A stretch of DNA of 64,000 bases. Origin: Pedobacter ghigonis. Lineage in GTDB: Bacteria; Bacteroidota; Bacteroidia; Sphingobacteriales; Sphingobacteriaceae. Below, one piece after another: positions 10,701-20,500 of the stretch. The stretch lies in contig NZ_CAESCM010000002.1 of NCBI RefSeq assembly GCF_903166585.1, forward strand, positions 481,353 through 545,352, in the 5' to 3' direction. Made by a program: the position numbers and the translations under genes. How positions within the stretch are numbered: the stretch's first letter is position 1; every line of letters starts with the position of its first letter. The notes beneath the pieces are model-generated. The model made no database searches, was not told the origin of the DNA, and worked only from the letters and a program-made list of their open reading frames with translations.

Positions 10701-10902
10701 TTTGGGTTACACATTTAAAGGGAATTGGTTAACAAAAGCAAAAATTAAAAGTGCCCGTGTTTACGGTATTATGGATAATATTTACAATTTCCAATCTGCT
10801 ACAGTTCCTGATGCAGAGCTGGTTACGCCGCAGGGTGAATACACAGGAGGTGCTTACCCAATACCAAAGAAATACACATTTGGTGTAGAAATCACTTTTT
10901 AA
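7732..10902 (+). CDS. SusC/RagA-family TonB-linked outer membrane transporter without STN domain
   Basis: This 1056-residue protein has a signal peptide ending at VSAQ (about residue 25) and a carboxypeptidase-regulatory-like domain (about 27-102, ITGVVKGSDDGSTLPGVSV). A TonB-box-like TDVIVVGYQKQ leads into the plug (about 115-260, including SRGANGVIVIKTKKG), and a beta-barrel runs to the C-terminal phenylalanine (GVEITF). No STN domain is present, so unlike the first SusC it is not expected to signal through a FecR protein. Control more likely involves the two palindromes upstream. Its SusD partner starts 19 bp downstream, the same gap as in the first pair. Confidence 0.95.
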   Translation: MTKFYTRRIGILAVFLLVVTSVSAQLKITGVVKGSDDGSTLPGVSVKVKRLSAATSTDEKGRFSIAAAKDAVLIFSYVGYKPREVEVSGRTEINVTLTADSKALTDVIVVGYQKQTTRKATGAIQVVNAEQIQNLPSPSFESLLQGRVSGINIQTFSGEPGVRNTFTVRGNSTISGNLNSDDLDLARTMSTPLFIIDGIPLSVTDLEGSSATGSNYLAGINVNDIESIVVQKDAAATAVWGSRGANGVIVIKTKKGATGKPVVRLSYYTGLTERPELQRTVAGAEERQQKLDLLRQYGTYDQLASIPQMLTDSINPSFNNATDWQDLFYKSGRISNYDVNVSAGNELLNYRLSMNYYDEDGIVRSTGFKRYSFRGNFDFKLSPKVNTNMILAASRMDRKRGLGRNRDEIVPVSAAAMPSSFVKLTDQDYDFYYGQYDKIKDQNQSDQFSLYSQTNVDIVKGLQYSFQGSLSGNLENRDRFQPSELDANGVSYASSNKSNYFSYYLANVLTFTRTINKDHSFNIVGIQSYQFDQRRKTFVEGYNVPTDNIQVVQGVPQKDLSGYSDLGKAALLSFTGQFSYDYKSKYILNASYRADASSRFGKDTKWGYFPAVSLAWVASDESFLKNFEWLSLFKVRGSYGLSGTLPDDFYAPYNVWDVGSSTYDGIVTAYPSFTKPITQPDLTWNKSDQLNIGADIYLFKNRLNISADFYRKQTKNPILTFPFPSYTGYSQVSYNVPLKILNEGIDLQIQSRNLSPESKLQWTTNLNVSYNKNRLASLPDGNKSFYMDSRGYNQSLYFTVGGPVYGWAQMLYQGVYNNTGQIPVNPLTGKYITYFKGNYVVKPGFPAWKDVNADYDVWSDEDKGAADGDLRPSGDPNPKFTGGIYNEFNYKNWSFSVLGTFTLGRDIINNLKANQYANVFNFGNLAENFAGQRLPDLSQVDYWTPQKATNPNYSAGFPALNPYGSNFYQFLPFSTLWNESGDYFKIKTITLGYTFKGNWLTKAKIKSARVYGIMDNIYNFQSATVPDAELVTPQGEYTGGAYPIPKKYTFGVEITF

Positions 10903-10921
10903 TCATTAAAAGGAACTTATC

Positions 10922-12376
10922 ATGAAACGAAATACAAAAAAATATCTTTTAATTTCACTTCTGGCACTAACAAGCATGTTGGGCTGTAAAAAGGAAATTA
11001 ATCTGGAACCTGAAAATGCAACCTACGATCAGGTATTTTGGGTGAGCGGACCAAACGTAGAAAAAGCTACGGCTGGAGCTTATTCTTTATTAAGAGATGC
11101 TTTCAGAGCTGACAGAAGCTACTTTATTTTTGGCGATTTAGCCGCTAACAACTTTAAGCTTGGTGGCGATTACTGGAATTATACCGCTTTAGTTAAAGAC
11201 CAAAACTTCAACTTTAACTATGCCCCTTATTTAGAGGGAAGCGTTTACGACTGGAGCAGGTTTTACAAGGTGATTAATCAATGCCACCTGATTATCGAAA
11301 ACATCAAAAACATTCCAGATAGTAAATTTACCGGCGGTAGAGCGCAAAAAAACAGGTTAGAAGGTGAAGCCAGATTTTTAAGGGCTTACACCTACTTCTA
11401 TATTTCAAGAGTATGGGGCGATGTTATTTTAACTACCGAATCTTTTAAAGATCCGCTTAACATTCCGGCATTACCACGTACCGAAGAAGCTAAAACATTA
11501 GATTTTTGCCTTAAAGATTTATCGTCAGCTACTGCGCTATTAGATTATAATCAACCAAAAACCCACGCCAGCAAAGGTAGTGTGTTAAGTTTAACTGCTA
11601 ATATCTATGCCTGGAAACACGATTATGTTAAAGCCCAGTTATATTGCGATAGTGTAATTACATCAAACCGCTATCAATTAGAAACTGTTGCCGACTATAA
11701 TAAAATTTGGGCGGGTAATTCGAAAGAAAGTATTGTAGAACTCAATATGCTTTATGATGCGGTGAGCAGTGCCGAATCAAGCGGTGGTTTCTTTAATGTT
11801 TTCCTTTCTGATCCGTTTATTAAAGACAGAGGAACAAACAGTGTATGGTCTGCTACTGATATTGCAGACGAATTATTTGCTGATACTGAAACCCGCTACG
11901 ATCATACTTTCGCGACAGCAAGTGATGGTAATACCGTGCTTTTAACCAAATATTTAAACGTTAATTATTACGATCCCAACGATGCTACCAAATATGTAGT
12001 AAGCAATAACCTGGTATTGGAAAGATTGGCAGATATCTACTTGTTAAGGGCTGAAGCCAGATTTAAAAACAATAACCAGGCTGGAGCGCTTACCGATTTA
12101 AATTTTGTTAGACAAAGGGCTCAACTGGCCGATTTTAGTGGTTCGGGAGAAGATTTGTTTAATGAAATATTAGATGAAAGAAGGAGAGAGCTATTGGGTG
12201 AAGGTTATAACGCATTCGATATCATTCGTATGGGTAAACTGCAATACCTTTTTCCTGATGCCTATACCACCCCGCGTATTGCACAAAAAGGGTATTACTG
12301 GCCACTTAATATGAGGACTTTAGCCAAGCAAAATCCATTATTAACTCAGAACGAATGGTGGAAAGGCCATTTTTAG
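10922..12376 (+). CDS. SusD/RagB-family nutrient-binding outer membrane lipoprotein
   Basis: This 484-residue protein starts with a lipoprotein signal ending at Cys22 (LLALTSMLGC). It has the classical RagB/SusD pattern: an N-terminal TPR-like part with an FLRAYTYFYISRVWGDV segment near 150-170, and a C-terminal part with RRRELLGEGYNAFDIIRMGK. That C-terminal motif is characteristic of the main SusD family. It pairs with the SusC just upstream and would bind the substrate at the surface. The fasciclin gene begins 20 bp downstream, so all four genes probably share a transcript. Confidence 0.94.
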   Translation: MKRNTKKYLLISLLALTSMLGCKKEINLEPENATYDQVFWVSGPNVEKATAGAYSLLRDAFRADRSYFIFGDLAANNFKLGGDYWNYTALVKDQNFNFNYAPYLEGSVYDWSRFYKVINQCHLIIENIKNIPDSKFTGGRAQKNRLEGEARFLRAYTYFYISRVWGDVILTTESFKDPLNIPALPRTEEAKTLDFCLKDLSSATALLDYNQPKTHASKGSVLSLTANIYAWKHDYVKAQLYCDSVITSNRYQLETVADYNKIWAGNSKESIVELNMLYDAVSSAESSGGFFNVFLSDPFIKDRGTNSVWSATDIADELFADTETRYDHTFATASDGNTVLLTKYLNVNYYDPNDATKYVVSNNLVLERLADIYLLRAEARFKNNNQAGALTDLNFVRQRAQLADFSGSGEDLFNEILDERRRELLGEGYNAFDIIRMGKLQYLFPDAYTTPRIAQKGYYWPLNMRTLAKQNPLLTQNEWWKGHF

Positions 12377-12396
12377 AAATCAAAAACAACAAGAAG

Positions 12397-13092
12397 ATGA
12401 AAAATATATTTAAAACATTATTTGCTGTTTTAGCACTGGCTGTTATGATATCGGCCTGTAAGAAAGATGATTACTTTGTAGGTGGAACCTTGCACAATGC
12501 AAAGGTGAATATGACTACATACGATTATTTAAAAAGTAACAGCAGCAAATTATTCGATACGCTGTTAATCCTGGTGGATAAAGCCGGATTAAAAGATAAA
12601 ATAAACCAGTCGGGTGCCAGCTTTTTTGCCCCAACCAATTACGCGATCAGAAATTACCTGAGTTATAAAACTACTTTAATACAGGTTAAAGATCCTACCA
12701 AACGTTACACTTTAGATTCATTAATCAAGTATGACCTTAGTCATTTTACCGATTCAATAAATGTTTATCTGATTCCGAAGAAAGTCGAATATGCAAACAT
12801 GACGAACGATGGTACTTTGTATGCTACCTCAAAAACAGGCGTTAATGCTGTTGTGTCTTTCGAGTACACCGACGATCCAAAACTAGGTTACAATTCCAAT
12901 AGTGCCAACAGGCCTCAGATTATGTACTACACTTTTCTAATTAAGCCACTTACTGCACCAATTGTGGCCTCAGAGATTTCGGCTACAGATGGTACCAGGG
13001 TTAAGGTACAAACCTCAGGGATTGAAACCAATAACGGCATGTTGCATGTATTGGCTAACGATCATGTACTCTATTTCACCAGGAAAAAATAA
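12397..13092 (+). CDS. Fasciclin (FAS1) domain lipoprotein
   Basis: The start at 12397 gives a 231-residue lipoprotein (MKNIFKTLFAVLALAVMISAC, lipidated at Cys21). The rest is one FAS1-like domain, with the diagnostic ASFFAPTNYAI near residues 75-90 and HVLANDHVLYF at the end. Fasciclin domains usually mediate adhesion or protein-protein contact. Such lipoproteins often follow SusCD genes in Bacteroidota, where they probably belong to the surface complex. It is co-oriented and closely spaced with its neighbours (20 and 26 bp). The ligand is not known. Confidence 0.85.
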   Translation: MKNIFKTLFAVLALAVMISACKKDDYFVGGTLHNAKVNMTTYDYLKSNSSKLFDTLLILVDKAGLKDKINQSGASFFAPTNYAIRNYLSYKTTLIQVKDPTKRYTLDSLIKYDLSHFTDSINVYLIPKKVEYANMTNDGTLYATSKTGVNAVVSFEYTDDPKLGYNSNSANRPQIMYYTFLIKPLTAPIVASEISATDGTRVKVQTSGIETNNGMLHVLANDHVLYFTRKK

Positions 13093-13118
13093 GGGTATTG
13101 TTTAAAAAGATAAATTAT

Positions 13119-14102
13119 ATGAAAAGATATCAATATAGCCTTCTGGCATTGTTCGCAATAGGCGCATTTGCTGTGGCATGTAAGAAATTACCTGATGGAT
13201 TTATTAGCAGTGGCATTAGGTATGAAGAATCTCCGGTTACCATTCAACAAGGAAGATTAAGGGTAAGCACAGCTTTAAACGTAGATGGTTCCAGTCAGCC
13301 ATTAAGCATTAAAGTGCTCCATTATTATGATAAGGCAACCGGGAAAATAGTAGACGATATGTTTGCTAAGCAATATAAAATAAAAGTATGGACAGGTGCT
13401 TATGATCCGCTGGTAGATACTACCGTTGCAAGAATCCAGGCTAAACAAAAGGATTCTTTGGTTAACCCAATAACCGTTAATAAGGCCAGTGGACAAATTG
13501 AAGCCAACTACACCAGTATCAATATTCCCATTGGTAGTTATCAGTTTGATTTGGAAATTACCAATCCGGCAGGCACCAAAACCTATCCTAAAATCGGATC
13601 ATTTGATGTGGTAACAGCACCAACTTACGAGATCCCTTCGCCGGCAACCAATGGTGCACGTAAAGTTGGCGACGAAACTAAAAATGTTGGTTTACAGGCT
13701 CCGATTGTTACGGTTACTAAAATTGGCGATGGCGATAACAAAGTGATCTTAAAGTATACCGATAAAAATGGTGTAATTTTCAATCCTGCTGCAGGTGAGG
13801 TTACTTATCGACCGCAACCAGGTTTAACTACAGGCTCGTTGCAGACCATGAAAATGTATGCCATGAAAACAGAGTTGTTTTCTAACCGTACTGAGTTTAC
13901 TTTTGGTACCACGCCATTCCCATTAATTTCTTTAGGTAACGGATTGAATTACTATTACAGGATTCCGACACAATATTTGAAGTTTGATAACCCGGCGTTA
14001 CCAAACGATCAGTATTCTGCCAATCCACGTTTCTCATTCCAGTCTTTTCAGCCGGGAATTTATGAGATAACCGTAAAACTTCCTGATGTAACACACAGAT
14101 AA
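13119..14102 (+). CDS. DUF5007-like surface lipoprotein
   Basis: The start at 13119 gives a 327-residue lipoprotein with Cys21 (MKRYQYSLLALFAIGAFAVAC). The sequence after the lipobox (KKLPDGFISSGIRYEE) looks like the DUF5007 family found downstream of SusCD and fasciclin genes. That assignment is from memory and moderate. The protein is beta-rich with no recognisable catalytic motif. Its place as last gene before a strong terminator suggests an accessory surface subunit of this uptake system. Confidence 0.6.
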   Translation: MKRYQYSLLALFAIGAFAVACKKLPDGFISSGIRYEESPVTIQQGRLRVSTALNVDGSSQPLSIKVLHYYDKATGKIVDDMFAKQYKIKVWTGAYDPLVDTTVARIQAKQKDSLVNPITVNKASGQIEANYTSINIPIGSYQFDLEITNPAGTKTYPKIGSFDVVTAPTYEIPSPATNGARKVGDETKNVGLQAPIVTVTKIGDGDNKVILKYTDKNGVIFNPAAGEVTYRPQPGLTTGSLQTMKMYAMKTELFSNRTEFTFGTTPFPLISLGNGLNYYYRIPTQYLKFDNPALPNDQYSANPRFSFQSFQPGIYEITVKLPDVTHR

Positions 14103-14119
14103 TAATCATGGTTATTTTT

Positions 14120-14157
14120 AAAAGCCTGCATTTGCCAAAAGCAATGCAGGCTTTTTT
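14120..14157 (+). terminator. Rho-independent terminator of the second SusCD operon
   Basis: AAGCCTGCATT pairs perfectly with AATGCAGGCTT, followed by a T run. Confidence 0.9.
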
Positions 14158-14233
14158 ATTGGTAACATTTCTAATGCGATTTTTGATTAACCACACAATA
14201 GTTTGATATTTAGAATCCAAACCAACTAACGCA

Positions 14234-15793
14234 ATGAAATTCAGATTTGTACTAGCTACCTTACTAATAGGAGGTCTTATGGCCCAGGCCCAGCAAGGCC
14301 CTAAAAAAAATCAGTCAAAAGAAACCGTTACCACCACACAGGTTACCGTTAAAGAAGAAGCCAAACCGGGGAATAATGAGCGGAATATAAAAGTAGAAAG
14401 TACAGTGGTGAGCAACCACTCGGTAACTATTGATGGCAAGGCCGTACCCTATAAGGCAACTGCCGGCACCCTGCCTGTTTGGGATGAAGAAGGGAAAGCC
14501 ATTGCAGGTTTGTTCTATACCTATTACGAACGCAGTGATGTGCAAAACCGAGATAAAAGACCCCTGGTGATTTCTTTTAACGGCGGTCCGGGTTCTGCAT
14601 CAGTTTGGATGCACATTGCCTACACTGGTCCGGTGGTATTAAATATCGATGACGAAGGTTACCCTGTGCAGCCTTATGGATATAAAGAAAATCCATATTC
14701 GATTTTAGATGTAGCCGATGTGGTGTACATCGATCCGGTAAACACAGGTTATTCGAGAGCGGTAAGTAAAGATATTCCAACCAACAAATTTTTTGGCGTA
14801 AGGGCCGATATTAAATACCTTGCAGAATGGATCAATACCTTTGTAACTCGCAACAACCGCTGGGCCTCGCCTAAGTTTTTAATTGGTGAGAGTTATGGTA
14901 CCACGCGTGTTTCGGGGCTAGCTTTAGAGCTGCAAAACAATCAATGGATGTACTTAAACGGAGTGGTATTGGTTTCACCTACCGAGCTGGGTATTGAGCG
15001 TAGCGGTCCGGTTGATGCAGCTTTACGCTTGCCTTACTTTGCAGCCACAGCCTGGTATCATAAAGCCCTGGCTGCAGATTTACAAGGTAAAGATTTAACA
15101 GCAATGCTGCCCGAGGTAGAAACTTTTACCATTAACGAGCTCCTTCCGGCCATTTCGCAAGGCGGTATGCTTAGTGCCGATAAAAAGAAAGCCATTGCAG
15201 GTAAAATGGCCCGTTACTCAGGCCTTTCTGAAAAGGTTATTTTAGATTACAACCTCAACGTGCCTACCGATTTTTTCTGGAAAGAATTATTAAGGGATAA
15301 AGGTTTTACCGTTGGTCGTTTAGATTCGCGCTATCGCGGTATAGATAAAATGAGTGCTGGCGAAGGCCCTGATTATAATGCTGAGTTAACTTCGTGGCTA
15401 CATTCTTTTACGCCGGCTATTAATATGTACCTGCGCAACGAGCTTAACTATAAAACAGATTTAAAATACAATATGTTCGGCTCGGTTTATCCCTGGGATA
15501 AAAGTGGCGACCAAACCGGAGATAACCTGCGCCAGGCCATGGCACAAAACCCTTATTTACATTTGCTGGTACAATCGGGCTACTACGATGGTGCCTGCGA
15601 TTACTTCAATGCCAAATACAGCATGTGGCAATTAGATGCCGCCGGTAAATTACAGGATAGGGTAAGCTGGGAAGGTTACCGTAGCGGGCACATGATGTAC
15701 CTGCGTAAAGATGATTTAAAAACGGCCAATAACCATATTCGCGAGTTTATTAAAAAAGCCCTGCCAAAAGCAGGAGAGGCTGCTAAGTTTTAG
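14234..15793 (+). CDS. Secreted serine carboxypeptidase (peptidase family S10)
   Basis: This 519-residue protein has a signal peptide (about 1-20, ending AQAQ) and a charged linker before the alpha/beta-hydrolase domain. Family S10 marks are the oxyanion segment NGGPGSASVW near 116, nucleophile Ser220 in GESYGTTR, Asp452 in SGYYDGACDYF, and His486 in RSGHMMYL. S10 enzymes remove C-terminal amino acids and act in the periplasm or outside. The gene follows the SusCD/fasciclin operon on the same strand but after a terminator, so it has its own promoter or reads through. Its position hints at a peptide-containing substrate for that locus, which is inference only. Confidence 0.9.
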   Translation: MKFRFVLATLLIGGLMAQAQQGPKKNQSKETVTTTQVTVKEEAKPGNNERNIKVESTVVSNHSVTIDGKAVPYKATAGTLPVWDEEGKAIAGLFYTYYERSDVQNRDKRPLVISFNGGPGSASVWMHIAYTGPVVLNIDDEGYPVQPYGYKENPYSILDVADVVYIDPVNTGYSRAVSKDIPTNKFFGVRADIKYLAEWINTFVTRNNRWASPKFLIGESYGTTRVSGLALELQNNQWMYLNGVVLVSPTELGIERSGPVDAALRLPYFAATAWYHKALAADLQGKDLTAMLPEVETFTINELLPAISQGGMLSADKKKAIAGKMARYSGLSEKVILDYNLNVPTDFFWKELLRDKGFTVGRLDSRYRGIDKMSAGEGPDYNAELTSWLHSFTPAINMYLRNELNYKTDLKYNMFGSVYPWDKSGDQTGDNLRQAMAQNPYLHLLVQSGYYDGACDYFNAKYSMWQLDAAGKLQDRVSWEGYRSGHMMYLRKDDLKTANNHIREFIKKALPKAGEAAKF

Positions 15794-16117
15794 CCAGGCT
15801 GATCGTCATCTCGACCGACGCTCAGCGGAGTGGAGAGATCTATGTGGATAGATTTCTCGACTTTGTTGCACCCGAAAGGACACAAATCCAGAGTTGACAA
15901 CTTTTACAGGCACAATGCCATTTAAGTTGTCAACTCTTTACTACAACCTTTTTAGCTTCATTTGAAGCGCAATCCCGGTGTAAAAATTAATGTCAGTCCT
16001 GCTTTCCATTACAAGTCCGCACTCGTTCCTCGTTTGCGGGCCTTCCATTTCAATCAGGGCTATATAACTTGGTGCGATGGTACGGAAACCCCTCATAGTA
16101 GCAAAACCTACGTAAAC
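15794..16117. other. Repeat-rich intergenic region, first part
   Basis: No gene is visible. At 15801-15880 lies a CGTCATCTCGAC-type palindromic repeat whose GAGAGATCTA and TAGATTTCTC arms can pair with one mismatch. A stretch around 15955-16070 (starting TTTGAAGCGCAATCCCGG) looks like the outer part of the dispersed element at 16118-16260. Confidence 0.6.
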
Positions 16118-16260
16118 TAAACCCGACCATAGTGAGATGCCGGTTTAAGCAGCTGTTTTTTATTTATTTATGGTGTGCTTGCTTGTTTCACAGGTTTCGA
16201 CCGGCAGAAACGGGGGCGGGACTGTTTTAACCTAAAGATAGCTGCAATTGCTTTTCAAAT
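16118..16260. repeat. Dispersed structured repeat, copy A
   Basis: This copy contains a stem TGCCGGT (16138-16144) with ACCGGCA (16200-16206) around a 55-nt loop. The loop holds a 32-bp core (16167-16198) that recurs at 55553-55584 with one mismatch. The 3' flank GGGACTGTTTTAACC and the end GCAATTGCTTTTCAAA recur in the other copies. It lies upstream of accA with no gene between. Confidence 0.75.
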
Positions 16261-16350
16261 CGTAAATGATAATAATCGGCTTTGCGACAAGTATTTGTAT
16301 AGTAAAACTCTAAACGAAAAACACATCACTGCAAACTAAAAATAATTACT

Positions 16351-16358
16351 TATTTTTG
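16351..16358 (+). promoter_or_regulatory. Bacteroidota -7 box of accA
   Basis: TATTTTTG matches TAnnTTTG and ends 10 bp before the accA ATG. No clear -33 TTG was seen at the usual spacing. Confidence 0.55.
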
Positions 16359-16368
16359 TGGTTCAATT

Positions 16369-17331
16369 ATGCAGCAGATAAAAACATCATTCGATTTTGA
16401 AAAACCTATTGCCGACCTGGTTCAGCAGATAGAGAAAGTTAAGCAAGTTGCCGAAAAAACTAAGGTAGATATGTCTGCCACTTTAGATGAGCTTGATGGT
16501 AAATTAGATGAAACTACCAATAACTTATATAAAAATTTAACCGGTTGGAACAAGGTTCAGATGAGCCGTCACCCAGACCGCCCGCAAACACTCGATTATA
16601 TCAACATGATCTGTGATGATTTTATTGAGTTGCACGGGGATAGAACAGTTAAAGATGATAAGGCTATTATCGGTGGTTTTGCTTCAATAAATGGCCAAAC
16701 AGTAATGGTTATCGGTCACCAGAAAGGTAAAAACACCAAAGAGCGTCAGTACCGCAATTTTGGTATGGCTAATCCTGAAGGGTACCGCAAAGCTTTACGT
16801 TTAATGCGTTTGGCTGAAAAATTCAACAAACCAGTAATTTCTTTTATCGATACCATGGGCGCTTACCCGGGGTTAGAGGCCGAAGAACGCGGACAAGGCG
16901 AAGCCATTGCCCGTAACTTGTTAGAAATGTCAATCCTTCGCGTGCCGATTATCTGTGTCGTGGTAGGAGAGGGCGCATCAGGTGGAGCTTTAGGTATTGG
17001 TATTGGCGATAAGGTATATATGCTTGAACATACCTGGTATTCGGTTATTTCTCCTGAATCTTGTTCATCTATTTTATGGAGAAGCTGGGATTTCAAAGAA
17101 AAAGCAGCAGAATGCCTTAAATTAACTTCCGACGATATGTTCGGCAATAAGTTAATTGACGGAATCATTCCTGAACCTTTAGGCGGCGCACACCAGGATC
17201 CTGAATTAATGGGACAAACCCTAAAAGAATACATTGTTAGAGATTTAGCTTCTTTAGGTAAGCTAAAAACCGATAAACTGATCGAACAACGGATTGATAA
17301 ATTCTGTGCGATGGGTGTTGTTAACGAATAA
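16369..17331 (+). CDS. accA: Acetyl-CoA carboxylase carboxyltransferase subunit alpha
   Basis: This 320-residue protein is the usual length for AccA. It has an N-terminal helical segment (about 1-60) and the crotonase-fold carboxyltransferase domain, with [33 protein letters not shown] near 160-180, and [20 protein letters not shown] near 200-220. With AccD it transfers the carboxyl group from carboxybiotin to acetyl-CoA to make malonyl-CoA for fatty acid synthesis in the cytoplasm. It is a single-gene unit with its own -7 box and terminator. AccB, AccC and AccD are not in this window, as is common. Confidence 0.97.
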   Translation: MQQIKTSFDFEKPIADLVQQIEKVKQVAEKTKVDMSATLDELDGKLDETTNNLYKNLTGWNKVQMSRHPDRPQTLDYINMICDDFIELHGDRTVKDDKAIIGGFASINGQTVMVIGHQKGKNTKERQYRNFGMANPEGYRKALRLMRLAEKFNKPVISFIDTMGAYPGLEAEERGQGEAIARNLLEMSILRVPIICVVVGEGASGGALGIGIGDKVYMLEHTWYSVISPESCSSILWRSWDFKEKAAECLKLTSDDMFGNKLIDGIIPEPLGGAHQDPELMGQTLKEYIVRDLASLGKLKTDKLIEQRIDKFCAMGVVNE

Positions 17332-17355
17332 TCATCATTAACTAAAATAAATTTG

Positions 17356-17389
17356 AATCCTGTTTGGCTATGCCTGGCAGGATTTTTTT
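17356..17389 (+). terminator. Rho-independent terminator of accA
   Basis: AATCCTG pairs with CAGGATT, with an inner GGC/GCC pairing, followed by T7. Confidence 0.88.
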
Positions 17390-17404
17390 GTTAGGCAATT
17401 ACCA

Positions 17405-17437
17405 AAACCTCACAGGTTTTAAAAACCTGTGAGGTTT
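17405..17437. repeat. Perfect AAACCTCACAGG palindrome
   Basis: Sixteen-base arms (17405-17420 and 17422-17437) are exact inverted copies. The hairpin sits between two convergent genes and resembles 317-347. It may serve as a bidirectional terminator. Confidence 0.8.
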
Positions 17438-17503
17438 ATTTTACCACATAAAAGCAGCTACAAATTAATGCAGCTGCTTGTAAGCTATTTTAAGATCCGC
17501 TTA

Positions 17504-20500
17504 CTATTGCGGAGCTTGTTGCGGGAAGAACATCGATAAACGGCCTTCCAGGTTATTAAATGTTTTTTGAAGCTTGTCACTCAATTTATCCTGACCAGCT
17601 GCCTTACTGGTTTTAATCATTCTATCCAGATAGTATAAACCTGTTTGGATATTCTGAGAACCCGTTAAGCCTTTTGATTGGGAAATATCGGCCAGATAGT
17701 TTAATTCCTTACTGATGTAATCACCCGATTTTTCTAAAATATCGTTCGCTCTGGCAGTTTCACCCAGTTTATATAAGTTTTCGGCCATGTAGAACTTCAC
17801 AACTACTGTACGGATACCGAAGAATTTATCAGGCATTACCTCATAATATTTATCCACAACTTTTTTAGCTTCTGCTATTTTACCATCTTTAATCAGGCTG
17901 TTGGTTAAGCTGCTGAAAATATTGGTGAAGATAAAAGTGTCATCTGATGATTGTGGATCTAAATATTTAGCGGTTTTCATATTACCCCATTTAAATTTAG
18001 TCATCACGTTATTGTATAAAGCTGGCGTATTTAACTGCTCCGGACGTTCATCTGTCGAAGTAGTGTCGGCTTTAAACGGCAATAAACGTAAAGCTAAACC
18101 TTCGCTGTATAAATATTTGTCTAAACCGTTATACTGCTCAGAAGGTACTGTAGAAGCGAAATAAATCGGACGTTTCCAGTTGTTGTGCGCAAGGATATCG
18201 AACATCGCTAAAGTTCCTTTGGTGACATAACCTTTGTTAAACTTCCAGTCCATTTCGGTAGTAATTTTCGAGGCATCTGCCGCCGAAACCGTTCCGGTAC
18301 TTACTACCTGCTGCGGATCTACCGTAATTTTAAAGTTTTTGGTTGGCAGGAAATTAGATTTCGATCCATCCTGCATAGGTACTTTATCGCTCTCATCGTT
18401 TGATAATAACAAATCAACCACGTTTTTAAGTTCAACGTTGCCAGCAAGTTTATAATCATCGTAAGGCATTACATCGCGCTCACCCTGTACATACTGCTCA
18501 GGTTTCATGGTAATTGGCAATGGAGCAGACTCATTTTGTTTTTGACGCAAGCCGTTAATATACCAGTCAGTATCAAATAAACTCAGGTTTACAATACGCA
18601 CATCCGGACGTACATTTTCTACCTCCTGAATATACCAAAGCGGGTAGGTATCGTTATCGCCATAAGTAAATAAAATGGCATTAGGCGCACACGATTGCAG
18701 GTAATCTAAAGCAATATCATGTGGAACCAGTTTGGTAGAACGGTCGTGGTCATCCCAGCCTTGCTCGGCCATAATAACCGGCGCAGCCAATAAGCCAATT
18801 ACTGTTGCCCCAATGGCACCTGCCGTTGGGCTTACCTTCTTAAATACCCATTCTTTGAGGGCTAATGCCCCCAAACCAATCCATATGGCAAAAGCATAGA
18901 AAGAGCCTACATAGGCATAATCCCTTTCGCGTGGTTCAAGCGGTTTCTGATTTAAGTATAGTACAATTGCAATACCGGTAAAGAAGAATAACAAACCAAC
19001 TACACCAGCATCTTTTTGGTTGCGTTTAAAGTGCCATAAAGCACCTATGATACCCATAATTAAAGGTAAAAAGAAGAAACGGTTATAAGCTTTGTTATCA
19101 ATGGTTGATGGTGGCAAATTGCTTTGATCGCCACGTAACCACGAGTCGATAGGTTTAATTCCGCTAATCCACTCACCTTCAAAACCGCTACCCTGACCCT
19201 GCTCGTCGTTTTGGCGACCAACAAAATTCCAGAAAAAGTAACGCATGTACATGTAACCAATCTGATAGCTAGCCAAGAAACCAACGTTATCAACCAGATT
19301 AGGATTTTTAGAATCGTCTAAATGCATCCACTCTTTGTAAAACTGGGCATGTTTAGGGTCATCGCTATACATGCGAGGCAACAAAGTATTGTTATTGTAC
19401 TGGTAATCGGTTTTTTTGCCGGCTACTTCGTATTTCTCTTTTCCTTTTCTCCAGATGGTTTTTCCCTCTGTTACACCCGTTCTTTCTGAGTTGTAGTTAG
19501 GGCCATAACCTAATGGTCTGTCGCCGTATTGCTCACGGTTCAGGTAGCTTAAGAAAGAGAAAGCATCTTTAGGTGCACTGTTATTTAAGTTCGGATCGGC
19601 TTTAGCCCTGATAATGATCATGGAAAACGATGCATAACCGAAAATAATCAGTACTGTAGAAATTAAACCCAGGTTTAAAAGTTTCTTTTGGTGTTTAATT
19701 GAATAGCGGATACCCCAAACCAAGGCGCCGATTAATATAATGGCAAAGAACAAAACACCAGTTCCAAAGCCCATACCCAATGTATTTACGAAGAATAAAT
19801 CGAAGTATGCACCAAACGAAACCAGGTATTGGATAATTCCGTACTGGATTACCGCCAGAATTAAAATCCCAACAACTAAGGTTTTAAAAATACCGCCTGT
19901 GGTAGCTTTATCGGTTCTTTTGAAATAATAAACAAAAGCCAGCGCGGGGATAGTTAATAAGTTTAATAAGTGGATACCGATAGATAACCCCATGATATAG
20001 GCAATGAATAGCAACCAGCGATCAGCCCGCGGCTCGTCGGCATGTGCCTCCCATTTAAGGATAGCCCAGAAAACAATCGCAGTAAATAACGACGATTGTG
20101 CATAAACCTCCGATTCAACTGCCGAGAACCAGAAACTATCAGAAAAAGTATAAGCTAGTGCACCAACAGCTCCGGCACCCATAATGCTGATCAGTTTACC
20201 AGTGGTAAGCTCTTCGCCTGCTTTAACAATGGTTTTTTTAGCCAACGCAGTGATTGTCCAAAATAAGAATAAAATAGTTGCTCCACTCGAAACGGCCGAA
20301 CCTACGTTCATCCAGTAAGCAATCCGGGTTAAATCGCCGGTAGCAAAAATAGAGAAGAACCGTTGGATCATTAAGAACAAAGGTGCTCCTGGCTGGTGAA
20401 CAACCTGCATCCTGAATGCTGATGCAATAAATTCGCCGCAATCCCAGAAGCTCGCAGAAGGCTCTAAGGTTAAAACGTAAGTTAGTGTAGCAATTAAAAA

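Noticed and set aside
15794..16368. Possible truncated gene before accA
   Set aside because: No frame of reasonable length has coding character. The region is explained by dispersed repeats.
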